This document shows, piece after piece, positions 11,229-21,900 of a DNA stretch of 64,000 nucleotides. The notes beneath the pieces are model-generated. The model was not told where the DNA came from. It searched no databases and saw nothing but the letters and a program-made list of their open reading frames with translations. The number at the start of each line of letters is the position of its first letter. Position 1 is the stretch's first letter. The stretch is from Ochotona curzoniae. Lineage: Eukaryota > Chordata > Mammalia > Lagomorpha > Ochotonidae. Made by a program: the position numbers and the translations under genes. Location of the stretch: NCBI RefSeq assembly GCF_017591425.1, contig NW_024466512.1, positions 13,705,001 through 13,769,000 on the forward strand. Direction: 5' to 3'.

Positions 11229-14200
11229 GTAGTTCTCATGAAGACCCTAAATGCCCCGTTGCATTCTAACGATGATGTCAACTTGGCTTATTAGTATGAA
11301 TCCTTTAGGCTAATCTTGAGGTTAAAGACCCTTTTGCTTTGATAGTGTCTCTTTTTAAAAAAGATTGTGTTTTTCCTCCCTGCATGGCAGTCAGAGCCTC
11401 ACCTGCCCCTTACCTGGCTCTGGGAAAGTTGTCTGTTTCTTACAGGGCCATCCCACATCCTCCAATCGCCCTCCTCAGAATCGCTCTTTCCTCTATAGCC
11501 ACAGCCCGTCTCTTCTCCAGGCTGCTCTGCACTATCTGAAATTCTCTTGGTGCGTTATCACTCACGACTGGTGATCTAATCAGAACTGGTATTTTGTTTT
11601 GTTTCACAGCTGGATTTCCCAGGCCTGCACCGTGCTCAGCACATAATGCACTTTAACAAGTGATTGTTGACTAAATAACTGGTTTTCTAGTTCTGCATCA
11701 TCTGCTCTAAATATCCCCAGTTAATTCATTTTTCCCAGCAGTGAAAATCTGTGAAATAAAGAAATCTCAGGTCATCAGAATCTTGAGAGAGGCACCTGCC
11801 ATAGCAATATTTTGGTAGGGTATGGCTTAATGGTGGTAGATGGTGGAAAGGCAATTTCTAATACACATCTGGACACTAGGAACCAGTTTATAATGTCAGA
11901 AGTGGGAGGATGGGGATAAAGTCATTCACACTGATTAAGTCGGCAGAAATTCCAGCCAAGAAATAAATTATTCTGTTATCCTGGGGCTCTGAATTCAGAA
12001 AAACAATAGGGAAAATTGTCTGCCTAGAGAACTAATTATTTTCACTACAGTGATGGGATATAAGCCGCAATTATAAGTTTTAAAAAATCTTCCTGCAGGA
12101 GAGGGATGCGTTTACTTGGATTTAAAATTTGTTTCTGTGTCCTCCTGCATGTATGGGCTCATCCTGGAGCAAAAGAGAGCTCATTGAAAGGGAGACCAGT
12201 GTCCCCAAGTTATCACAGGTGGTTAGTTAACACGTTCTTTGTTGCTATGAGTTAAGCATTCTCTTCTAGAGATCATATCACACAAGTCTGTTCATGTCAC
12301 AGTGTTCTCAAAGGGGCCTCTGTGTTATCCAGGCTATGGTGTATTGCGGTCTCGGGTGGGCTTCAGTTTTTCGAACCCAGCCCCCATGACTATTTTCTCT
12401 AAATTCTTTTCACCCTCAATTTTGGAGATCTACATCACAGTCTTTAGCCACATAGCCAAAATTTCTAGACAAATTCAAAGGTGACAGCAAAATGTCAGAA
12501 GGATATTACACTGCAATAGCATCATGCCACTCCCTGAAGGATCTGGTCATCATTTCCTTAATGGGAAATGCATGTTAACCAGGCCCTTCATCCAGTTTCC
12601 TTGGAGTTGGGGCTTAGAGACTTTTCATCTTCCTTTACACCTCAATTGACTTTTCTCCATCACATGGAGTTTTCTTCCACCAGAGGACAAAAAGTAATAA
12701 CACAGCTTGGTGCAAACTGGCTTGTTGATCAGAGAAATACCTGATACAGAAAAACACTGTTGCCAGTAGAGCTGATCACAGCTCTGCCAGGCTATTTAAA
12801 ATGACTCAGAGAGCAAATGAGTCGTTATTAAGTTAAATCTGAGCCAAAAAACCTGTAGTCATGTTAATTAAAAATGAAAACAAAACAAAACAAAAAACAG
12901 GTCAAAGGAAAATTCTTCTAGACCTCTAAGGGAATAAGAGGTAAGTAGTACTTTCTATTTCTCCTGATTACTGAGATAATTCAGGAAGACAGCCAATGAA
13001 TAGAGCGAGTGCCCCCAAAAGTCAGCAGTTGTTCTATATTTCACACAAATAACTCATTTGAAAGTCGTGGAAAAGATGCATTCACAATAGTGTATATAAT
13101 GATAAATATATACCGTTCACATGTAACAAGTTTAGTTTGGAGGGGAGGCTTGCACAATGGAAAGACACACCTGACAAGGTCAAGGGCCCTGTCTGCTTAC
13201 ATGTATCCATACACTGAATGCAAGCAGGATAAAGGCCAATAGAATTTTCTTGGGAGCTAAAACATCAATTCAAAACTTCATCCAGAAAAACAGAACTTAT
13301 GAAAAGAGTCAAAACCTTTTTGAAAAAATAGCAGAAATTAGGTAGGCAGCAGAAAGGAAAACAATGTCCAGTTTGAAAGCTGACTCCAGAGTTCTGGGAG
13401 TTTTCTATTAGTCATGAATAGACAACAGAAGTGAACAAAATAATCCTGAAATGCACCCAGTGGATGCTATTATCATGTACTAACCTACATTCCAAATCAA
13501 AATAGATTTTTTCCACTCGTAATAAATGGAGACAACTAGACAGAGAGAAAATACAGAGTTGTTTGTTGTCTTATTCCTACAATAAAAATGAATTGGAGAT
13601 AAATCAAAAACTGAAACACAATCCAATGAAAATCCAAGCAAAAGCATGAAATCATTTTTAAAATGTTGGCATTGGATTCAAGATAGACATAAAATCTAAA
13701 ATTAGTGAAGTGCTGGTAGTTTGAATACACTAATTTTTCTTAAATTAAAAAAAACACACTGTCTTAGATAAAAGGCATCAAAGTGACAACATAATCTGGG
13801 TAACGTGTGAAATATACGGATAGACAAAGGAATGCTTAGAACTCAAAAACCAAATACAAGCCTTTAAAAACACAGCGCAAGCTCATGAAGCAAGAACAGA
13901 GTGCATGGCCACAAGGTTTGCAGTAAGATAAACAGGTTACTTAAAATTTGTGAAAGATGTTGAGCTCTAATTATAACTTTTTTAATGCAAATTTCAGGGA
14001 GAAGACTCTTTCCCCATTAGTGCAAAATGTAATGTTTATTGTGCAAGTGTCTGATGCAGGTTCACAAAGGTGTGTCTACTGATGCCTAACACGCTCAAGA
14101 TGTTTACTCCTGACCGGTGTTTCTACTAACAACTGGTCCTGTGTAAACATATCAGCTCACTACAGTGCATCACAAATGTCATGGAGAGCCTTCATTAGGG

Positions 14201-14520
14201 ATTTGGGCTCTTGGGTCATGTTTGGCTCAAACCCACTTGGTCATACTCTTTGTGACCTGGAATAGCAACTAACTCTGTGTCTAGCGTTGTACCTGAAAAG
14301 TAGCAATACAAATATCTCCCAATGACTGCCCTTGCACAAGGTCTCGGGTATCAGCCATTTATGTTCATCACCACCCAAACTAATATAAGAGCCTAGGAAA
14401 GTCTTCCTGGATAGTGCATAGTCATGTAAATTATAATGCTTGTATGCAATGGAACTCTTGAGTAGCCAGGAAAAAGAATAAGGCAGATCTAAAGGTATTG
14501 TTTTGAACCAAATCTTGGCG

Positions 14521-14552
14521 GGAGGGGGGGGTGGGAGGGTGGGGGTGGCGGG
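14521..14552 (+). other. G-quadruplex-forming G-tract cluster
   Basis: On the plus strand there are runs of eight, three, three, five and three G separated by one to five bases (ggaggggggggtgggagggt and onward). This satisfies the usual four-tract rule with very short loops. ACSL5 is transcribed from the minus strand, so the G-rich strand is the non-template strand's complement, and the transcript would carry the C-rich version. Confidence 0.75.
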
Positions 14553-15000
14553 ATGTGAATTGTAGAAAATGCACATCATGCTCCAAACTGGGATGAGATC
14601 TGTCTATATTTTATTTCTGAAAGTCTTAATTCTCATAGAAAAAGACAGGTGGGGAGGTAAAATCAGGAACTTTTTCCAGAAAGTTTTGGACATGCAGATG
14701 TTTAGTCAAAAGATATGGAATGGCTTGGCTGTGCATCTGGCATTTTTCCAGGTGTTGAGGCTAATAGTAGTCATGAACACCTGGCCATCATCCCAGCATT
14801 ATGAGGTTCGAATATAACAATTAGGTTATTGAGTGCTATGGAACAACAGCAACAATACACAGGAGGGGAAGGGGATGGGGGTACATCAGGGCAAGGAGCT
14901 TTAATACAGTTCAAACTCCACTAGGAATGTTAACATTGGAGTTCAATCTAAAACATGGGATAGTATGGAGTCACCTGTCAGGTGCTTTAAAAAAATGAGA

Positions 15001-15290
15001 GGCAAGAGCTTGGCATGGCCATTACAGTGTCTTCTGGGAAGCCTGTGTCTCACATCAGGGTATCTGGCTTTGAGTTCCAGCTCTGTTTTAGAGTCCAGCG
15101 CCCTGCTCATGTGAATGCTGGGCAGCAGCAGAAGATGGCTGTGGTGGTTGGGTCTCTGAGTTCCTGGCTCCTGGCTTCAACATGACTGACTCCAGCCCTA
15201 GCCCTGACTGTTGAGGCATTCGTGAAGTGAAATAGTGCATGGGAGATCTCTGTTTCTCTCTTTGCCTTTCAAACAAATAAAATTTAAAAC
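15001..15290 (+). mobile_element. Old C-SINE, plus orientation
   Basis: Diverged head, then 'ttgagttccagctctg', 'gttcctggctcctggcttc', 'catgggagatctctgtttct' and the tail 'caaacaaataaaatttaaaa'. Older than the subfamily with the tagcctagcgg head. Confidence 0.7.
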
Positions 15291-18200
15291 CCAATAAACA
15301 AAAATGCAAGCAATTAAATGGATACTCCATATTGTCCTACCTTCAATTTAGGTGGCTTATTTAGAAAGTTCTACCACCCTGGTTGGTGGAATTCCCCCTG
15401 AATACCTCTGAGAATACTCCTCAGCTTCATGTCCACAAGCCCAGTTTTTCTGTGTCCCAAACCACACATACAACCTTTTCTAAGCACTTCGGTTGTGTAA
15501 AACGTGTTGCAGCTGCCAAGCAATCCAGTCAGGCCAGCAGCTCTGAGAGGTTAACTTTTTCATTCACTTATCCAGCAGATAAGAAATCAGACCAGAGGTA
15601 AAGGCTAAGTCACAGAGCCAAGGGAGCCACAAAAGTGTGTCTTTCAATATTTACTGCAAGTTGTTGAGAAGAGAGGTTGATGTAAGATCCTGAACTCTGA
15701 GCCGGCAGATAACTTCTCAGCCAGTCAACAGTGGCCGGGTGCTCAGGCCACCATCTCACAATGGCCATGTGACCAGGCCCCTTGGGGGATTTTCTCAAGC
15801 AAGTGGGGAAACTGGTCTCCTTGTCAAATCCACGAGGACTCAGCCAGCAGAGCAAGGAAACAGCATAAGCAAAGGGAGCTCTGTTAACAACACACATGAA
15901 GGGTCAGTATTATTTTTTTAAGCCATGAAAGGAAGGATTATTTGGCCATTTTTTCTAACATTAAACTCTCACATCTTTTTTTTTTTCCTAGCCCAATTGC
16001 TAGGCTGTATCCAAATTCTCTAATTGAACAATGAGTGACAGAGAAGGAAGGAAAGGCTTAGCTGTGGGACAAGATCCCTGGCCCACAAACAAGCAATCAT
16101 ATGCCATGAGTTGGTGATATGGTCACCGGTGGTATCCATGCCAAATTAAACCCCACCAGGAGAACTACAGGGACCACAGCTCTGGATGTTTGTGGGACAT
16201 AGAAAGGCTTATTCTTGCCTTGGGTTTGGGTCTCAGTATCTTCTGATGGTGGGCAGCTCTGTGGGAACAGGGATCCCCAAATTGTAAGCATCTTTGATTG
16301 ATGCCGTCCTAGCATCTAGACTTCCTTCTGTTTCGGCATCTGAGATGCAGGGATAGTCCTTGGTTACTGCATCACTTGTTCTTTCTGCTCACCCTTAGTG
16401 TAAACTCAGGGAAAGCCAGAGAGTGAGTGGAGTCTGCTGAAGGTCATGGAGGAGACACCAAGGGGACAGGACTGACTTAGGCTTCTCTTAGGAATGCCAC
16501 CCCAAAGGGCTCACACCAGGCAGCAGCTGAGTGAGGTCAGGCTCACTAAGTGCATGAATGTGAACATCACAGCACAATGAAAGCACACTTAGACTTCCCA
16601 CATGGCCAATGAGTTCCCTACACAGGCACAGGAGTTTGAGACTAGTGTCCTGTGGGATGCTTCCCAGGTTGGGCAAAACTTGGCAGACTAATGTGTTGGC
16701 AAGGGATATGTTTGCTCTCTGCACCTTCAGTTCACCTACTAGCTATCAAGAAGGCAAATGAAGATCTTGGATCTCTGTGTCTAGCCTGTGCCATATGTGA
16801 TGAGGGACAGACAGACTATATAGCTCCTTCCCTCCAAAGATTTAACGGTCCAGACTAATATCACTGAATGATTTAGTGTGTGGAATGGGATTCTGAATTC
16901 AAAGAAGGGAGAAACCAGTGAGGACTGGAGGTCCTCCTTGATCCTTTTATTAGCAATAATCTCTTTTCCAGGGCCAATCAAGGATGATGATGCCAATGGC
17001 TAGTGAGAGTCCACCTAGGACCTCACCTTTCTCAGCAGTTACTTCTTTCCACTTTCTTCATGGACAGTCATTTTAGCACACTGGGTTGGGTGCATCAAAG
17101 TGGAAGGGAAGAATGTGGCTGGAGGCACCAACATGGGGTGAGTGGAATACTTGGGGCAGGGAAATGTTGCGGGGGGTGGGATGGAAAGAAAAGTTCCAAG
17201 AAAGTTGAATGACACAAGATTTGGGATGGGTGCAGACACTGTAGCACTACAGCACTGGAATCACTCCAAACACCAAGATCCTTGAAGTTAGACAAGTTTT
17301 GGCAAGTTGAACTGGACAATATTTAAGAAAAAAGCACTTATTAAGTCAAGTACTAAGGGCCTTTTAACTCATTTCATTAAGACACCGTAAGATAGCTGTC
17401 TATTAGGTGGAAGAGGATTCAGTCATAGGATGGTGCTGGGAAGATATAGTTTTAATCCACAACATTGCTTCAAATGATTTACAGTTCAGCATCCCTAAAC
17501 TGGAAACCTTTGTGTTGATAAACACTCCCAAAGACTGCTGCTGACCAAGAGAATTATGAGGTCATTAGAGCCAATTCAGAAGTCCACTGGGTTTGATAAG
17601 AGGTCTGTAAAAAGATAGATGAAGCAAAGTACTAGATTCTCCTCACTCATGCAAGGATAATGAAGAGGTGATGTAACAGGTTGTGAAAGAGGCCTTCATG
17701 ACCTGGTTCTTTGCAGAATCAGCCATTGTACTACCAGGCTTGACCAATGGCCAAGCATCACCAGATCTGAAGTGCAAGCAACAGGTTTTATTGCAAATCA
17801 TTGACTTTTCAGGTATTAGAGCAATTTTTCCACTGATAGTTGCCTCTGGGTATAGTCAGCTAATAACCCTGGGTATCAGTGGCCCTCAGCTATACACAGA
17901 AGTGGCTATAGGCAGAGCTAGTAAACCCTACCTCAGAAGGATTCCATATGCAGAAACTCTGGTATGCTGTCAGGCGCCTAAGAAGTCCTCAGTTAAAACT
18001 AACTTCTTTCACCTCTTCCATTTATTTCCATTTTCAAGTTCTTGTTAGTATCAGACATTCTATCATGAGATGTTCCTAAAGAGAAGAGATGGCTGGTCTT
18101 GATCTTTGTACTATAGCTGGTTTCCCATTTACATGTGCAAGTCTTAACAGCTCCTCATTTCTATTTAAACAAAGCTATTTGGAGGGAACATGGTCTATCT

Positions 18201-18739
18201 CTGACCTAGCACCTCCAACCCTCACTTCCTCCCACAAACCACTCATGATCTCACAACTCTTAGAATGACACATGAAGACGGAGATGTACCATCAGCTCCT
18301 CCAAAGAGGGTTGATACCAGGCCTAATGTGCTGTCTGACCTCCCAAGCTCCCAAACTCATGTTTGTTTGTGCAAATAGCCTGAACTTGGAACACAGGGAA
18401 TATCAGGCTCTGTACCAGGAGGAAGAGGAGTTTACGTCTGACCTCAGATGCACTGTGACCTAGAGAAGAAACAGATCAACAAATAAGATATTCACAGCAG
18501 ATGTGGTGTGAGCCAAGATGACTGAGCTCACAAAGAGCGGGGCTACACTGGCCCTGCAGGATTCTGTCAGGCATGGAGCTGCTTCTGCTTGCACCTGGTG
18601 GTGCCCCACTTGCACCTGTTGGCTAGGCATATGTAATAAAAAAGTGTAAGGCTGCATTTTTGATCTCTAATCCAACTGCCAAATCTGGGTTTCAGAATGC
18701 AACCTGATTCAGAGACTGGGAGTATTTTTTTTTCTTTTC

Positions 18740-18980
18740 TGGTAAAATTCATTTAACATGAAGTTATTTTAGGACAACTGCACTTCACACATTCACAATG
18801 TTTTGTCACTAACACCTCTATATGATTCCATAACATTTTTATCACCCTAAAGGAAGCCTTGTACCCATTAAGCAGCCATTTCCCATTTCCCCCCTTCATA
18901 ATCCTTGGAAAACACCAGTCTGCTTTCTGACTTTATGCAATTGAGTTGGAAGAACATTTCAAATAGAATTTCTATCAGTT
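18740..18980. mobile_element. Old L1 (L1M-type) 3'-region fragment
   Basis: The order 'aaaattcatttaacatgaag', 'cacattcacaatgttttgtc', 'cataacatttttatcaccct', 'cccattaagcagccatttcc' and 'ctttctgactttatgcaatt' matches the widely dispersed mammalian L1M 3' region. There is no coding capacity. Confidence 0.65.
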
Positions 18981-19035
18981 TCTAATTCTTTGGCTTATGT
19001 ACTACATTAGGACCAACAGAGATATTCCACGGGGA

Positions 19036-19330
19036 GTGGGCATTTGGTTGAGTGGTTGAGTCATGGCTTGGAATGCCTATATTTTGTCTTATTTTGTTGT
19101 GTCTGTCCTTCACTTCCAACCCAGATTCCTTAATGTGCACCCTCAAAAGTAGCAGGTACTTGGGTCCCTGTAAGGTATGTGAGAGTCCATAGAAAGTTCC
19201 TGGTTCCTGGTTTTGGCCTGGTCCAGCCCTCACTGTAACGGGTATTTGTGGGAGTAAATTAGCAGATGGAATCTCTGTCTGTGCCTGTCTTTGTCCCCCT
19301 GCCTTCTAAAGAAAAGTAAAAATTTAAAGA
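19036..19330 (+). mobile_element. Old C-SINE, plus orientation
   Basis: A diverged C-SINE with 'catttggttgagtggttgag', 'aagttcctggttcctgg' and the A-rich end 'gaaaagtaaaaatttaaag'. Confidence 0.65.
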
Positions 19331-19852
19331 GAGAATTCAGTGAAATATAGTGGTTACATTTGTGGCTCTGGAAAAACGTCAACCTGGCAGCATGAAAATA
19401 AGTGAATTCCCTTGTGGGTCACCATCCATGAAAAATGCTTTTACAGATTACGCTTTTTAGGGAATTTGAAGAAAAAAAAAAAACTAAACCTCACATGTGG
19501 TTGGGTAGACAGGGCTCTGCTTAATGGTTGCTGCCTTGTGGCCTTGGGCTGGTGCTATAACTCTCCTGAATCTACACTGTTAGCTGTAAAAGAGTGAAAC
19601 ACCCCTCCAAAGACTGCCTTAAGAGACCTACTGTGTGCTGGTACTGGATGGGGTTCATCTTCCTTCTCTCTTTCCTTGGCCTGTGACCTCTTTTGTTACC
19701 CCCGTGGCTCCACTATGCCAATAATGCTTAGGAACGAACGGCACACCCTCCAGAAGACTGGGAGAAAAGACTCTCTTAGATCAGAATCTAGCCAAATGCT
19801 TGGCTGAGACATTGTCTGGTCCTAGAAGTGCTATTTGAAAAGTAGTTGAATT

Positions 19853-20137
19853 CAGGGCTAGTGCCATGACATAGCAAGCTAAGCCTCTGCCTGTGGTGCT
19901 GGCATCCCATATGGGCCCTGGGTTGTTTCCCAGCTGCTCCACTTCCAATTCAGCAGAGGATGGTTCAAATCCTTGGGCCTCTACATCCATGTGAGAGACC
20001 CAGAAGAAGCTCCTGATTCCTGGCTATGGATCAGGCCAGCTCTGACCATTGTGGCCATATGAGGAGTGAACCAGCACATGAAAGAGTTTCCCTTTCTGTA
20101 ACTTGGCTTTTCATATAAAAATAAAATCTGAAAAAAG
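19853..20137 (+). mobile_element. C-SINE with short target-site duplication
   Basis: It carries 'gcatcccatatgggccctgg', 'gaagctcctgattcctggct' and the tail 'catataaaaataaaatctg'. A 9-base direct repeat, agttgaatt, occurs at 19844-19852 and 20138-20146, consistent with a target-site duplication. Confidence 0.8.
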
Positions 20138-20472
20138 AGTTGAATTTGACATTTTGATCTTGAGTCTGACTCCCTTAGAGTTTTTCCAGAATCTTCGTGA
20201 CCAATGTATTTTTATATACCCTGTATTACATGCTTTATTTATATAATTTATGATCTACAGGACACACTTAAATTATAAGCACCTGCATTTCTGATTTTTG
20301 TTTTGTCTATGCCTTAGTTGCTTGTATTATGTCTAGCATGCCAGCAATACCCACAAAGTTTAAGTCACACATTGCTCTTCCAAGATACTTGCTTTGTGCC
20401 CCTCAAATACCTATCAGTTAGAGGAGACCACCACTCCATGCTAGAATACTGAGGAAGAGATCCAGAAAAAAA

Positions 20473-20788
20473 CAGAGTCAGCTCTTGCCGTCCACAGGTT
20501 CCACACCCATGGATTCATTCAGCTGTGGATTAAAAGTATTTGAAAACAGCGTGGAAGCTGTATAGCCTTTTCTCTGTTGCCGTCACTCCTTTAACAGTGT
20601 ACTGTAACTGCTACTGAATAGTGTTTGTATTGTTTCGGGTGTTATTATTAATCCAGAGGTTATTTTAAGTTTGTAGGAAGAGGTATGTAATGCTATCTAG
20701 ATTTATTCAAACAACTTAAAAATCCATGGATGTTGGCATCCTCAGGGGATCTTGGAACCAGCTTCCCCATGATACTGAGTGGCAGGTG
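20473..20788. mobile_element. MER2-like Tigger DNA transposon fossil
   Basis: The two ends are inverted relative to each other: 'gccgtccacaggttccacac' with 'catggattcattcagctgtg' at the left, and 'aaaatccatggatgttggc' with 'gatcttggaaccagcttccc' at the right. This is the layout of the nonautonomous Tigger/MER2 elements. No transposase frame is present. Confidence 0.65.
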
Positions 20789-21429
20789 GTACTCCTCAAT
20801 TACTTTTTAAATGAAAATCGGTGTTTAACGTCATTTTTTAAAAAAACAATACTTGTGCCCCTACAACAGAACATTAACCCCCTACAGGTCAGAGCTATAG
20901 ACTCTATCCTACCTTTCAGGCCACCAGAAAGGGTTAACACAGTGACTAGCCATTTCTAACACACCCAGGTTCCCTCAGAAACCATCCCACCAGTCTGTCC
21001 CTTGAGCAGCCTCAGCAGCCAGCTCTCGCCACATGCAGCCAACATGAAGATGAAAGGAAGCCCCACTCAATGCAGGGGACATGAGCCCACAAACAGGGGC
21101 CACGGTGAAGCTCACCTCCAGAAAAGGGGAGAGGAGCAGCTCCATCTGTACCCCCACTATCCTCCTCTCCCTTACCTCCCCGGACACCACAGGTTTAAAG
21201 TGGCCCCTAAAGAGAGCAGGGTATGAAGTGCAGAGGGGACGCAACCAGCTTGAGATTCCAAGCTTCTTTGATTACACTGGGGTGTTTAGAGCCCCTCCCC
21301 TGCCCCGGGTTCCAGTCAGAGGTTCACAAGACCCCTAAAAGTTGAGAATATCCCCAATCCTGTTGAGAACATCCCCTTACCCTGTGGTGGGTGAATCACT
21401 TGGTGTTTCCAGCAAATGAGGCTTCCTAC

Positions 21430-21650
21430 CTCCGCGTTTCTCCAGGCACACAAGTCCCTGGCACGCTCCAGGGACCGGGTGGCTTCGGAGCATCCATGCA
21501 GGCAGAACACGCGGGCTCAGGGAGTCCCCGGCCCTGCCCTGCTCTGAGCTGTGCCGAGCCACGCCATGCCTGAGCTTTCTAGCGTGCTCGTGCGCGGGGA
21601 CTTCACTTCCTGGTTTTTCTTTCACAACTGAAAGTGGAAGCGTTCTGATC
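21430..21650 (-). other. ACSL5: ACSL5 5'-most exon (5' UTR; partly coding in the longer human isoform)
   Basis: On the minus strand a GC-rich segment ends at the strong donor CGGAG|GTAGGA (21,430/21,429). Within it an ATG at 21,497 opens MDAPKPPGPWSVPGTC, clearly related to the start of the longer human ACSL5 isoform as I recall it (MDALKPPCLW...). This identifies the segment as the ACSL5 first exon. Spliced directly to the exon at 6,106, this ATG is out of frame with the main start, so it would act as an overlapping upstream ORF rather than an N-terminal extension. A second upstream ATG at 21,567 opens a 16-codon ORF ending within the exon. The transcription start is not visible; the 5' limit given is approximate. 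Confidence 0.82.
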
Positions 21651-21900
21651 AGGAGAGGAGCGGTCAGAGCCGTCCCGGCCAGAGCCTTCCTGGCTTGTGT
21701 TCAAAGCCTTTCACCCCGACCCCCGGGGGCTGAAACAGCAGGCGGCTTGCATCAGAGAAACCCTCCCATCCTCCTGCAGCTGACCACCTCCAAACCTTCA
21801 CCAGAAACCAGACTTAAACGACCCAGCCCCCCCCACCCCCCCTCCGCCCCGCAGGCCACCGATGTCCAAGAAGCAGGGATGATGAGGCTGCTGTCTGCTG
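21440..21900 (-). promoter_or_regulatory. ACSL5: GC-rich ACSL5 promoter region
   Basis: CpG and GC content rise sharply relative to the flanks, with clusters such as gtgctcgtgcgcggggac and cgaccccc ggggg-type stretches, and there is no TATA box at an obvious place. An ETS/IRF composite-like element GGAAGTGAAG (minus strand; 21,601-21,610) lies beside the ISRE-like stretch at 21,614-21,636. The region spans exon 1 and sequence immediately upstream of it, as expected of a weak CpG-island promoter. Promoter function is inferred from position and composition only. Confidence 0.6.

Larger units (their letters stand above)
6107..21429 (-). other. ACSL5: ACSL5 first intron (about 15.3 kb)
   Basis: The intron lies between the 5' exon donor at 21,429-21,428 and the acceptor at 6,108-6,107. 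It contains SINEs, interrupted L1 fragments, a DNA-transposon fossil, a CA repeat, one full cAMP response element and a G-quadruplex motif, all listed separately. The gaps between repeats (about 6,600-8,830, 11,230-15,000, 15,300-18,740 and 20,800-21,420) show no recognisable exon. Open frames such as 17,683-18,048 resemble no family I know. A non-coding alternative 5' exon could hide here and would be seen only in transcript data. Confidence 0.8.

Noticed and set aside
17683..18048. 121-residue plus-strand open frame (MKEAFMTWFFAES...) in ACSL5 intron 1
   Set aside because: No recognisable domain, no homolog I know, no promoter or splice context. Its length is within chance expectation for a 64-kb window.
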